Source: Liopterus haemorrhoidalis
Taxonomy: Eukaryota; Arthropoda; Insecta; Coleoptera; Dytiscidae
Reading direction: 5' to 3'
DNA: 64,000 bases
Assembly: GCA_963971575.1 (NCBI GenBank)
Contig: OZ020611.1
Coordinates: forward strand, 182,728,535 to 182,792,534
The stretch's first letter is position 1; each line of letters opens with the position of its first letter. The notes below the pieces were generated by a model that saw only the letters and a program-made list of their open reading frames with translations, was not told the origin of the DNA and ran no database searches. The translations under genes and the position numbers were made by a program. This document shows, one piece after another, positions 42,926-54,352 of this stretch.

Positions 42926-43255
42926 CGAGGGGTGTTTGATAAGTCAGTGATTTTGATAAGAGATGTTCCGAAGAAGACAAAAAGATTCCCTCGGCCGGAA
43001 AGGTCATGGTTACGATTTTCTGCGATTCTCAGGGCATAATCTTCATCGTCTATCTGGAAAAGGGAGAAACGATCACAGAACAATATTATGCCGCTTTATT
43101 AATTTGATTACAAGCTGAATTAATGAAAAAGTGGCCCCATTTTATGAAGGAAAAAGTTCTTTTCTACCATAACAATACATCATCTCACTCGTCCACAATT
43201 GTAACGACCAGATTGGTCGAATTGTACTACGGACTGCTTCCTCATGTCAACTATA
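42926..43255 (+). pseudogene. mariner fragment (5' end joined to catalytic core)
   Basis: Starts with a terminal repeat CGAGGGGTGTTTGATAAGTC after TA (42924-42925), then within 50 bp jumps into the catalytic domain: GKVMVTIFCDSQGIIFIVYL, EKGETITEQYYAAL, a stop, then QAELMKKWPHFMKEKVLFYH, NNTSSHSSTIVTTRLVELYY and GLLPH. The usual HHDNAP second Asp is Asn here. The whole DNA-binding half is deleted, and the 3' end with its terminal repeat is missing. A third mariner lineage. Confidence 0.75.
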
Positions 43256-43299
43256 ATACTATACTCCAGTTAGTTAGTTAGAATTTTTGGCGCACAGCA

Positions 43300-44030
43300 A
43301 CAAAAGCTATTTGCGCCTAACGCAGCCCATCTAAATGACAACTGTACATTATAAAAACAACAAATGAAACAATAAATAAATAAATAAAATCAATAAAAAT
43401 ATTCTTACTCAATAAAAGTAATCTTGCACCGACAAAAATAGGATAAAAGGTCTGTTCGAAAAATTGAACAGACTCAGGATGATGGTAAGAGGCTGTAAAG
43501 AGACCAATTACCATCGAATATCACAGTCTAATAATAAAACACGTTAAAAGAGGTGCAAGACCTCAAACATAAAACATTAAATTCGATTCTCTCATGAAGA
43601 GTATCAGCTTGTCCATGAGTACTCTGTCGTCACCTAAAGCAACTGACAGGCCATAGCACAGGCCTAACCTCTCCCTGACATCCTCAAACTGTACACATTC
43701 AGTTAAAATGTGTAACACAGACAAATCTGTGTTACACGTCTCACAGATAGGGGACACGTCTCACAACAGTGGCCTATATGGAGGCGTGTGATGGCGGTTT
43801 GCTCCCTGCGGTTAATCCTGCCGGAAGAACCCAATGGTTTAACGTCTCCCTTAATCAGTCTTAACTTAACGTTCTGTATGTTGCTCCACTCATGTTGCTG
43901 GAAATATGAAACACACATCAATCACAGGTCTGTGGGAGGCGGCTTTTGCAGCTTCATCAGCCGCTTCGTTGCCTTTAATACCAACATGTCTCGCATCCAA
44001 AACAGCTCTACCCTCACATTCTGAGCATTC
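43300..44030 (-). pseudogene. LINE with RNase H domain (family L1, copy C)
   Basis: Minus strand: RHVGIKGNEAADEAAKAASH is the RNase H block. FQQHEWSNIQNVKLRLIKGD follows, then REQTAITRLHIGHCCETCPL. After a frameshift, SPICETCNTDLSVLHILTEC carries a C-x2-C-x9-H-x4-C finger-like pattern, a usual C-terminal feature of RNase H-bearing LINEs. VQFEDVRERLGLCYGLSVAL closes the protein. The 3' untranslated region runs to a (TTTA)n-type tail at about 43365-43385. Best-preserved L1 3' end in the window; uninterrupted where copy B has MITEs. Confidence 0.8.
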
Positions 44031-45360
44031 AGATTGTAGAGTAGCGACCCTATACTCCATATTTGCCCCCCTACTCCTCTACGATTTTATTATGTTTCCA
44101 TTACATGAAGAAATTATTCGCTGAAAATTTAAAATAATGACAGTATTTTTACTTTTTATAGATATGTAGGTTAGGTATGACATAAATAAACGGCTGGACT
44201 TGGAGTGTTGATTTAAAAATTTTATGGGTTCAAATAAACATATGTCTCAGTAAGTAAATAAATATGTATTTAACAAAGTAATATATTTTTATTTTATATA
44301 TTAGTGGCGTATGAAATAAAAGGCCTTGAGACGTACATTAATAAGATTTTTGTTTTTGAAAAGCAGTGGATAGGTAGTGTTGATTAATTGAATCACATGT
44401 TCACAAGATTCAATTATTTATTTGTGGTTGCAAAGTGGCAAATCATGTGAAGGAAGCGCTTTCATTTGACCGTAGAATTTTCGAAAAAACTACAACCCGA
44501 AAACACCTCCATATCGCACCAAACTGTCGCTTTGAATGTAAATGTTATTATCATTGGTGCATCAATTTTGGGTTCTCAGTAGACTTTTCTGCTTATTCAA
44601 GTAATCACTCAAATGTGGTTTTTTATTTGCTATATTTTATTCCAAAAGTATATTTAACAAAGTATATATACATAATATTGAATAATTTGTAAATTCATGA
44701 CATATCAATTCAGAATTTTGCCAAACCTTAAAATCAGGAAATGGCAAGAATAAATAATGTCTTCTCTTAATAGTAATACTAAAAACTAAGGAGTGTCGAA
44801 ATATCCGTGAATGGAATAGAATTCTTTAAATTTGGACTTTCATGTCTCATAAATTATTTTTATTTTAAACCTATTACAATACTAAATACGAACCTGAAAT
44901 CCATAAAATATTCTAAACATTCCTAAACAAATTTGGATCACACAACAAGTAAAACACTGTTTAGATTTGCATGTTTAAAAACAGATATTTTACAAAATAT
45001 ATTAAATATTAATTGAGAGTTAACGTGAAGTTTAGGGTGCGATAAAATTAATTAAGTGTTTCTTTACTTCACAAATTATAAAATTTGTTATTAAAAATAG
45101 ATAATTAAAAAATCTCTTATTTAATTTTACCTCAGATATTACAGCCCCAGATACCTCAGATATGTCACATGTAATTGCCTATTACGTTTACAAAATATGT
45201 ATACATACATATATAATATAATTACATATTATGCGGTAAAATAGGGACATAATCATTATTTCTTGCCAATTTTATACTAAGGCACTTAAAAACATCGTTT
45301 TGCCCTCTTATTGGCTAGTTACTCAAGAAGTTAAATGATTTAGCTCGAGTTATCCTTACC
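44031..45360. other. no recognisable gene
   Basis: AT-rich; isolated short frames only. Confidence 0.35.
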
Positions 45361-45510
45361 AACTCATGGAAATAGAATATTTCCATGAGTGGTCCATACT
45401 CCGAAAATTCCTTTTAATACTTCAAAACTAATCGGCCACTTCGGCAATCGGCCACTTCGGCAATCGACCGATAGGCCAATCGGACACTTATATGATAAGT
45501 GTCCCATCCT
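45361..45510. repeat. cluster of short palindromes and a tandem duplication
   Basis: ACTCATGGAAATA / TATTTCCATGAGT (45363-45391) is a perfect 13-bp inverted repeat. CGGCCACTTCGGCAAT is duplicated in tandem at 45432-45464. GACACTTATATGATAAGTGTC-type symmetry follows at about 45483-45503. Confidence 0.7.
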
Positions 45511-45626
45511 CCTTGGTATTGGTCTTCCATTATTTTTAAATTTTGATGAAATCTTTTGCTTGTATATCACTCATATTACCTAAGTAGATTCTTATACCTC
45601 GTTTACTTCTATGAAATAAAAAAAAA

Positions 45627-46747
45627 CAGCTGTGGCCACCACAGGACCGACCGCCATCATAAAGTATTTATATAAATTACATTTTAGCAGCAGAGTAGAA
45701 ATAACTTGACCTAATATTTTCTAACAGAGATATTATTTATCATGACCATGGAAACGTTACATATAAATATGAAAAAATTGAGACTTGAAAAATATTTCGA
45801 AAAATTTGACAGAAATTATTCAAAATTTTTCGTTTTATTAAAAAACGTCTCAAATAAAAGTTATTAGTTATTGCTTTTATAGCAACTTTTGTTTAATAAA
45901 TTTTTTCGAGATATTTTTCTGTTGTGAAATATTCGCAAAATTCTTAAAATCGACACGAGTAAACTCCCATTTTTAGTCAAACAATTTTTACCAAAAGTTG
46001 ATCAACTCGTGCCATTGATGGCAGAAGCTTAAATATGAAGTTTCATAAAAATCTTGTTAGCCGAATTTGCTTTGCACGTGTACATAGACAGACGGACAGA
46101 CGGACAGACGGACAGACGGACAAACGGACAAACGGACAGACGGACAGACGGACAGACGGACAGACGGACAGACGGACAGACGGACAGACGGACAGACGGA
46201 CAGACGGACAGACGGACAGACGGACAGACGGACAGACGGACAGACGGACAGACGGACAGACGGACAGACGGACAGACGGACAGACGGACAGACGGACAGA
46301 CGGACAGACGGACAGACGGACAGACGGACAGACGGACAGACGGACAGACGGACAGACGGACAGACGGACAGACGGACAGACGGACAGACGGACAGACGGA
46401 CAGACGGACAGACGGACAGACGGACAGACGGACGGAAGGACGGACGGAAGGACGGACGGACGGACGGACGGACGGACGGACGGACGGACGGACGGACGGA
46501 CGGACGGACGGACGGACGGACGGACGGACAGACGGACAGACGGACAGACGGACAGACGGACAGACGGACAGACGGACAGACGGACCGACGGACAGACCGA
46601 CAGACAGACGGACCGACAGACAGACATCATGCTAAAAATAGTCAAAACGTTATGTAGGGACCTCAATTCGTGGAGATCCATCAAAATCTCGAAATGTCAA
46701 AATTGGTATGATCACAATACCTCCCTTATATATGTTGGCGGTCAATA
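45627..46747. mobile_element. microsatellite-bearing repeat Q, copy 3 (inverted, expanded)
   Basis: Opposite orientation to copies 1 and 2: it starts ACAGCTGTGGCCACCACAGG with ACCGACCGCCATCATAAAG and ends TATATATGTTGGCGGTC. Flanking blocks are conserved (AGCAACTTTTGTTTAATAAA, GCCGAATTTGCTTTGCACGT), but the microsatellite between them has grown to more than 500 bp. Long open frames on both strands are a by-product of the period. Confidence 0.85.
46086..46620 (+). repeat. expanded octamer/tetramer microsatellite
   Basis: Mostly tandem GGACAGAC (8 bp) from 46086 to about 46430. It is interrupted near the left by GGACAAAC variants, switches through GGAAGGAC to pure GGAC tetramers (about 46440-46528), returns to the octamer, and ends in GACCGACAGACAGAC variants. 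The 8- and 4-bp blocks show at least two expansion phases. Confidence 0.97.
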
Positions 46748-46775
46748 ATAAAAATTAAACATTAAATAATATTAA

Positions 46776-46910
46776 ATAGTGGTAACACATGTGCTCTGCG
46801 TTGTTAAGGTCTTGGGTTCGAGTCCATGCAGGCATGGAATTTTCAAAAAAATATGAATTGTCCTGGCTAATTTCTGAGGCAGCAAAAGCAGTCATTAAAA
46901 TAGAAAAATA
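46776..46910 (+). mobile_element. tRNA-derived SINE, family S2, copy 1
   Basis: TAGTGGTAACACATG is the A-box side and CTTGGGTTCGAGTCCATGC contains a clean B box (GGTTCGAGTCC). A shared body follows: GGCATGGAATTTTCAAAAA, CTGGCTAATTTC. Shares this order with 53300-53458. It ends in AT-rich sequence. Confidence 0.7.
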
Positions 46911-46971
46911 ATAATTAAGTATGGCAATGGCATACTTAACTTTATTATTAGTACATATATCCAGTTTTTTT

Positions 46972-47142
46972 TTTTTAAGTGGAACTAGATTTTGAATTCA
47001 AGTAACTTTTAACGTTTGGTTGAAGCTTTTGATAATTTTGTTTAGCAAAAGCCAACTTTAAACATAAAAAAAATAGCTCGTGACAACCTAAGGAAATTAA
47101 AGTTCCATTTTGTTCCGCTTAAAGGTTTGGAATAGCCTATAC
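46972..47142 (-). repeat. dispersed repeat P, copy 2
   Basis: Plus strand reads AAGTGGAACTAGATTTTG, GAAGCTTTTGATAATTTTG, AAATAGCTCGTGACAACCTA and TTCCGCTTAAAGGTTTGGAA plus TAGCC, the reverse complement order of 26045-26200. The inverted ends are clear in this copy. Confidence 0.7.
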
Positions 47143-48237
47143 AATTTAAAATTTGTACATAATCTGCAAACAATTTTGACATTAAATCAGTATTTCAACA
47201 ATAATTAAGACTATGAATATTAACATCGATTGTTTTCTATTTTTTTTACATTTACTAGACACCTTTTCCCCCCGAGAAGTCGGGAAAATTGAGGGTTACT
47301 GCATTTAAGGATGTTTCTCTTTAATATTCTGTTTGATACCTGACGGAAATAATAATAATAATAATCTTCAATTTGTCAAAAATATTTATTAATACATTGC
47401 CCCATAATAATTGTGTATTTATTATTATTATTTTCATCTAACACTTGTGTTTTAGTATATTGTTGAAGTTGAATAGTAAAAAAGTTTGTTATATCGTAGT
47501 GGTCTTGGAAATGAGCATTAAGATAAGCTGTAATGCAGATGCAGGTTATGTTAGGTTATTTAGATGCAGGTGAATATGCAATTTACTGCTTTTATTAAAT
47601 GAATGCATCTCCTGCCTAATACTGTACGAAGTGTCACATAAACAATTCTTAAAAGGACTCATCTTATTCAGCAAGTGCACAACTTATGTCATTAGAATGT
47701 CTGTTTGCGTAATTCTGCACTTGCTTATCTAGTAACGGACGAGGAGGACAGACTGTTGACGGTATAGCATGTTACAGTGCTTCTCAAAATTTCTAACACT
47801 TCATTTCTAACTGTTAGCTTTTATATGGATTGTTTATAATATTGAAAATAAAGAAAGAAAATAAAGTTATTCTTTTTCTGCATTACTATATAACTTCTGT
47901 GAATATCAGAGAGCACTCTGGCGGACATAATTTTGCTTACTATTGCTCCGAATAAGACGATTGACGTTATTTCGGTGCATTATCCTACGTTCAAAAACTA
48001 CGATGTCGGACTTAGACGTTGCCGGATGCAGATCTTTTTTTGCTATATTTTATCTTGAATGATTTAAGAATTATAAAACACTATATTTGTTTGAGAAAAG
48101 TTATTAAATAAAATATTTGGTGAGATTTCACAAAAATATTTATTCATCATGATGAATGCAGTAGCGAATGAACTAAAAATTAATAAACAATTTAGAATTT
48201 TATTTAAAAATTTATTTAAAATATATATATATATATA
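47143..48237. other. no recognisable gene
   Basis: AT-rich, with an AATAAT run at 47350-47363 and a (TA)n run at 48221-48240 that borders the fold-back element. Confidence 0.35.
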
Positions 48238-48766
48238 TATTTGGTAAAGTTATTGGGAATAGCGGTGGAGGAAAAAGTAAACTCAATATTTACATGTACC
48301 CGATATTTCGACTTGACTTTTCAAGTCTTTTTCAAGGGCTGAAAATAGTATAATTGAAATTGAGTAGGGGGGGAAAAAAACCGTTGGTTCTTTCCCGCTA
48401 TATTCTAGGTGATAATAAGAAGAACTTTCTTATTTTAATACAAGTAGATTTATTTATTTAATACTATTTTAATCAATATACAGATCTGTGATAACAATTT
48501 TAAAGTGTAATTTTTCAATGTGATATTAATTGTAATGTTCTATTTTAACTCTAATTTATTTATTCTTTTAATGTGTTACAACAGAGGCAACTCTTAAATT
48601 TTACTTGTAAGTCTGCACTTAAAATTATGTTTTATATTTATAATTTCAATTATACTATTTTCAGCCCTTGAAAAAGACTTGAAAAGTCAAGTCGAAATAT
48701 CGGGTACATGTAAATATTGAGTTTACTTTTTCCTCCACCGCTATTCCCAATAACTTTACCAAATAT
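48238..48766. mobile_element. fold-back element with about 124-bp inverted arms
   Basis: The left arm 48238-48361 (TTTGGTAAAGTTATTGGGAA ... GAAAATAGTATAATTGAAAT) is nearly perfectly mirrored at 48642-48766. TA-rich DNA flanks both sides, consistent with a TA or AT target. The 280-bp centre is AT-rich and non-coding. Each arm contains GACTTGAAAAGTCAAGTCGA, itself a small hairpin, followed by AATATCGGG. Confidence 0.85.
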
Positions 48767-51399
48767 AATACAGACACGGAATAACGATATATACATATAT
48801 ATATATATATACACTTTCCTGTAGTTCCTAGGTGGAACAAGGGGCCCTCATCCTCATTTGGTTTTATTCATTGCAAAGGTTTTGATTCCCGGTCCGGATT
48901 TTCCAACCCTTCCAATTTCTCGTGAAATGGAACTGCGCCAGGTAATTGCTGGTCTACATCTTCTCAGCGCTCCTTTAGTATTCAAGTGCTTGTTAGGAGA
49001 TGATATTGTCAGTCTTCCTCAGTGTGTGTGTCCTATCCACTTCTATTTCCGGGTCATTATTTTGCAATTGGTTCTTGTCCCGCTAGACTCCATAGATCTG
49101 CATTTGAGATTGTGTTTGGCCAAAATATGTTGAAGATGACACTTGTTTGTGCAAAACTGTAGCCGGGAGGTTATCTGATTGGTCACGTAATCAAACTAAA
49201 AAATACCCAGTTAATAGTAGAGACAAAATAGAACAATTTTTTGTTTATTTTGCTTCTTATGTATGTACGGCAAACAAGACACAGCTTCAACATAAAGTCT
49301 GATGTATAATACAAAATCGTATAACATGGTACTATGTTTATAATTATACTGCATAAATCTTCTTATGCGGTTATGTTAATCAACAACATGTCAGATTTTT
49401 TAAGGATTTAATGTAATAAAACGAGGTTAAAATGGAAGGAAGTAGTATTGCTGCCGCTACATTATTTATATTACTTTTAATAATATTCAAAAATAGAAAA
49501 ATTATAACCTCAAAAGTCATTATTCAGCTAATATCTGGGAAGCACGCCACATACTCGCATAAACGTAAGAACAGAAAGATCAACTTGGTGGATTTCTGTG
49601 CTATGCAATTATGCGTCTATGTAATACGTTAGTATTATAAACAGAACAACGATAGTCCTATGTTTCATCTATTATAAACCAATCTATAAGCCTGGTTTAT
49701 AACAGATATGTTATGGACACATACCTAAGGATGAAAATTACACTACTTTCTTTGTTCTGTTTATTACAAATAGATGTTTTGAAAAGCCAAATCCTTTGTT
49801 GTAGCCTTATGCCTTATGCTATGAGATTATTATAAATCAGGCTTTAGAATAGAAGAACATAAAAGATCATTCAAAAAAGAAACTTAAAGGCCCACTTTTA
49901 CGGCTCACCTATATATACATACAAAAAAAAAACATAGTTCATCACTTAAGAGATTTTACTTTTTTAAGGAAAAGAATTTAGACTTGACTTATTAGAACCC
50001 ACGAAAAAGAAGACCAACAATCCCTTCAATAAAATCACCTATTTTCTTGTTATCACTACCCGCTTCGTTCTTAATACATAATATGTAGTTTGCATATTGT
50101 ATCTTTGAAAAAGGTTAGCGCCGAAACTACAGTAGTGTAATTTTAAGTAAGTATTTAATTTAAGAACCTTTTACCTATGTTTAAGTTTCACTAAGTAAAA
50201 CTATCTACTATTCTACACATCATAGTATTTATTGCTATCCATGAGGAGTTCGAGTAGAATAATTTCCTCTCTTTGCAAAGCAAAATTTAAAAGGCAAAAA
50301 ACGAAATTTGAGAGACAAAGGCCAAGCCGTTTAGTCGGGCCTTATAGCATCTATAAGAACCATAATGTAAGCTACTAACTTATCTAATGTTACCTTCATT
50401 GGATAAGTTGGAAACTTGTTTTCGCTGATTTTTTTTCCATTGCTGTTAATAAAAATACTGCGTTTGGACACATTAAATTAATTTACTACTTGCTAGACTA
50501 GCTACTAAATTGAGTTTAAGGGACCTAGTTGTAATTTATCTCAATTTACCGAAATACTCTTCACATATTCTTCAAGAGAGTCTTAAAATTTGAAGCGAAA
50601 TATCTTCTCAAAAAGCTATTTTCAAAAGTTTAAGTGTTTCTGTCTTTGTCTTTCCAAGTTTGGAACAAATTTCACGATGTTCTTCGATCAGATCCCTCTT
50701 AAAACTCGCTGGGATAAAGAAAATCCAATTAAAAAGCCTCTATAATTTTTCTACAAAACAACTTAGCGAAACAAATTTAACGACAGTCAATTAAAAAATT
50801 ACAGCTACATCCTATCAAGTTGCTATTTCCCTCTCTATTTACTACGTATTATGTAACTGTCGCAATCTATAAATTTTTTGATTAAAGCTCTTATGTGCAT
50901 TTGCTAGTAAAAAAGAGCTATGTACCACGACAATATCCATTTTCGGCAGGAATTAGAAACGTAACTTTTTGTATGAACAGGCTCCTACTATACCTACGAG
51001 ATACAGAATCTAGAACAGGCATGGCTATATTCTGCCTGGGAAAAGGCGTAGCAGGTTAGAGGATGAACAAAGTCGCGAATTACTTTAACAAGTACATAAT
51101 ATTTATAATTTTCATTCGAATGCATGGTTCAAAATCGTTACTAACTTTGATTTTTTGACTTGATCCTTCAAGGTCAACTCATTGCTTGAAGTAATAAGAT
51201 CATTTGCTAATTTCATTGCCAACTTACTATATAGATGCGCAATAATTTAAATGTGACGCAATAATAAAATAATTGTGTTTTGTAATGCGTGTTGCTTAGA
51301 TTCATATTATGAATTTTTATGTTTTTTTTTATATAATTGGTTTAGTAATAAGTAATTATGATAATTATGGACAACGAGAAGCTTTAAAAATTGATATAT
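48767..51399. other. no recognisable gene over about 2.6 kb
   Basis: A further (TA)n run at 48790-48812. 48840-49140 is moderately GC-rich and open on plus for 91 codons, without a recognisable protein. 49630-49770 shares AACAGAACAA-type sequence with 33270-33340. The rest is AT-rich. Confidence 0.3.
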
Positions 51400-51570
51400 A
51401 GGCTATTCCAAACCAAGCGGAACTAAATATAATTTAAATTTTTTGAAGCTGTCACTAGTTATTTTTTTTTTTTTGTTGGCTTTTCCTAAACAAAATGATC
51501 AAAAGCTTCAATCAATCGGTAAACGTTACTAAATTTGAAAATCTAGTTCCGCTTAAAGCAAAGAAAACGC
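51400..51570 (+). repeat. dispersed repeat P, copy 3
   Basis: TAGGCTATTCCAAACCAAGC, GGAACTAAATATAA, GCTGTCACTAGTTATTTTT, GGCTTTTCCTAAACAAAATG, GATCAAAAGCTTCAATCAAT, ending AAAATCTAGTTCCGCTTAAA. AAGCGGAACTA is inverted at the two ends. Confidence 0.7.
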
Positions 51571-51632
51571 TTATATACACACCGTTTTCAATTGTAAACA
51601 ATGACAATTAACAAATTTATTAAAAATACCTA

Positions 51633-51938
51633 TAAGCTGTTCACTTTTGTAAGAACACACTAGATCTGGTTATTTTGTTTACTTTTATGGTGTGTTACTG
51701 ACTTTAAATGTCAATTAAAAATATTCCTTACGCTGGTTTTACAGCGTAAGGAATATTGGTTGATAAGGTTATGATCATTATAATTAAGATATCATTTTTC
51801 ATTATGACATATGTCAAATGGATCGACATTTTAAAAAAGTGACATTTTTTAATACCAACATGACATATAGCTTCAAAGGTGCAAACTATTGAAAACAAAA
51901 TTCCCTCTTAGTTTGTTCTTACAAAAGTGAACAGCTTA
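51633..51938. mobile_element. Tc1/mariner-type MITE, 306 bp
   Basis: A perfect inverted repeat of about 25 bp: TAAGCTGTTCACTTTTGTAA plus GAACA at 51633-51657 and the inverse at 51914-51938, with TA at 51631-51632 and 51939-51940. A separate 16-bp perfect hairpin (AATATTCCTTACGCTG and inverse) lies inside at 51720-51757. Identical arms suggest a fairly recent copy. Confidence 0.9.
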
Positions 51939-51940
51939 TA

Positions 51941-53288
51941 ACCAACGAAAAGATTTTTTTTTTAAATAAAAACGTGCATCCAATTTTATAATATTTCAAA
52001 ATATTTTATATGAATCACCGACATATGTACGTTCTTGGTAATGCACATAAGAAAGTAAAATATAACTAAACAAAATCGTCGTGGATAGTTTTGGAATTGA
52101 CATGTTGTTGTAGTGTCATTGTCATTGCATGTGTTTTATTAATTCATATAGTCAGTTGTCATGATTCAAGTGAGTTTTGGACCAATCATATTCATTCAGA
52201 ACGTAGCTCAAATTGATTATGATTGCCGGGAATTTTTGGAGCGATCACTTTGGAATATACAAAAGGATACAAAATTGACCTTGCGGATCGGATCTTACCC
52301 TTGGGCTTTATTTTGGGCTTGTTCTGGAAAATCGCGCACTTAAGTGCAGTTTCGAGTAATACAGAAGTATTAAGTTTAAAATTTTCGCGAATAATGTCGT
52401 GTAACTTTCTACGGTCCGTCATATGTAGAAACACTGGCATAGTGTACATATATCTAGAATCAGTATGTGGTGTATGTACGCGAGGAAGTATGCCGGTGTC
52501 TTAGACCACTCCCTGAGTGTCCAGTCGCGCGGCCTCGAGAAGGTCGCACCAGAGGTCGCTACACACGGGTCGACATCCTCGAGTAACACAAGTAACAGCA
52601 ACACTCATGGAAAGTAGTAAATGGATGAACTTGACTGACTTACACATGCACCAATACGGACTATATGTGGCTATTCTTTACACTTATGTGATGGGAATGC
52701 TACTATCAAATATTTAGCATACTACCATCGCAGATACATGTTAAAAACATTTAGTTACCTTGTCCGTAATCTCTTCTCACTTTGCTTCTTTTATAATTAA
52801 TCAAATTTGTTTTGTTTACAACTATAGTTGCCAACTCATGTATTTTGACTCGGAAATGTTGTCAATTCTCCGGGCTTCTGAGCAAATTTATAAACCTCTG
52901 GAAGTTAAAAAAAAATTACTGAGCCTGAAAAACAAGTCGAAATTGTATAGTTTAATAACTGATTATCATTAGAAATGTGATTTTTTGTACAAATTTATAT
53001 TTAATGTTATGTACATGGTCTCAAATAGAAGGAATGCTTCTGGGTCTCGTATATATATGAGTCCCTGATAAAGGCCCCTAGAGGCAAGTACTTTGTGAAT
53101 CCTTCTCATTGCCGGATTTCTGTATAAGCCAAGCAAACCCGGGGCTAGGGTCGCATAAATTTGGGGCCACAAAGAAACCTGGTTGTCCTTTTCTTGCTTA
53201 TCAAAATCCTTTGATTCTAGTTTCTTTAGGGGCCCATTCTATTAATTCATCGTAAGACCCATAAAAACCTTAATCCGGAAACGTTCTT
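51941..53288. other. unassigned
   Basis: 52440-52600 is GC-richer (CGCGCGGCCTCGAGAAGGTC). Frames there overlap on both strands and none is recognisable. 53120-53165 (AACCCGGGGCTAGGGTCGCA) resembles a repeat end. No gene. Confidence 0.3.
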
Positions 53289-53299
53289 AAACGTATATG

Positions 53300-53458
53300 C
53301 CGGTCACCATGGCGTAGTGGTTAATGTAGCGATGCACTAACTTCTAGACCATGAGGGCTCGGGTTCGTATCCCTGTTATGGCATGGATTTTTCAAAAATA
53401 AAATGCATCTTCTGGATAATGGCCAAAGTAGCTAATTCCAAAAATTAAAAAAAAAAAA
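53300..53458 (+). mobile_element. tRNA-derived SINE, family S2, copy 2
   Basis: TGGCGTAGTGGTTAATG fits a tRNA A box, and CGGGTTCGTATCCCTG contains a B box, at normal spacing for a tRNA with an enlarged variable region. The body ATGGCATGGATTTTTCAAAA follows, then an A14 tail. The 11-bp duplication AAACGTATATG lies at 53289-53299 and, sharing A bases with the tail, at 53459-53469. The pol III promoter is internal. Not a functional tRNA: the region after the B box does not close an acceptor stem. Confidence 0.85.
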
Positions 53459-53469
53459 AAACGTATATG

Positions 53470-54350
53470 AGTCCGCGGGTAAAAAAAAAATATCTGCAAT
53501 AATTTATTTATTATTATATTACCTACATACCGTGTGCAACGAAACGTGGAACAAATAAACTGTTCGAACTGGCAATAATATATGAATATTCATTATTCGA
53601 AGTAAAATTGTATCGAACATCTGAAATTCAAATATTCAAAACTTTGGGTCAGTTGACAAAAGTCAACTGAGCCAAGTAAAGTAAAGTGGAGAGACAGTCA
53701 CACAAAATGGTCTTCGCGGCAGAGACTGCATAGTACCACCAGCAGAAGGCTGAAATATAGAAAGATACAGTGATGTGACACGGAGACGCACCGAGTTGAG
53801 TACTTGGGGAAGACACAGACGACCTAGAGGAAAAGGAAGGGAATATAAACTCTTCTGCTCCTAGGGGCTGCTCTAGGAGACTAACACAAGGGAATGGTAG
53901 CCCTAGCTGGGGTGTAAACGGGTAAAAACCTAGGCTTACAAGTAATGGCTATGGAGGAACCAAACCTAGAAAATCCCACGACATCTCTGAAAACCCTAGC
54001 CAAGTGACAAACAATGCGTAGACGTTGCTCAACACGATGTGTGTATCACATAAATAAAATATAGTACCACAAAAATAAACTATTATATAAAATTGGTAAT
54101 TTATAACAAAAATTAATATTAAACAAAAATACAGAATACTAAATTTAAATTCAAATATAGCAGCACACGTGATCAATAGACCAACGTGTCCGAACCAAAA
54201 GTTACGGCGCTGATGCGACTTACAGAATAGAAATATACGTTACAAAAATTATTAATTAAAAAATGACAATGAACTGATTTAAAATTGGAATGGACTTACT
54301 ATAGATGTTTGCCGTCTTAAATACATAAAATATTTATCTCCAACTTTACA
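53470..54350. other. unassigned, purine-rich block
   Basis: 53640-54010 is richer in GC and purines (GAGGAAAAGGAAGGGAATAT, GGGGCTGCTCTAGGAGA). Translation gives no family I know. Possibly a LINE 3' untranslated region or old coding DNA. Confidence 0.25.
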
Positions 54351-54352
54351 TA

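Noticed and set aside
46086..46620. Regular direct repeats suggesting a CRISPR array
   Set aside because: No unique spacers; a plain microsatellite in eukaryotic DNA.
46035..46748. Long open frames on both strands (RRTDGQTD and SVCPSVRL repeats)
   Set aside because: They come from an 8-bp/4-bp microsatellite that cannot generate stops in these frames, inside repeat Q; not a protein.
53300..53375. A tRNA gene
   Set aside because: A and B boxes are present, but the acceptor stem does not close and the A-tail and target duplication show a SINE.
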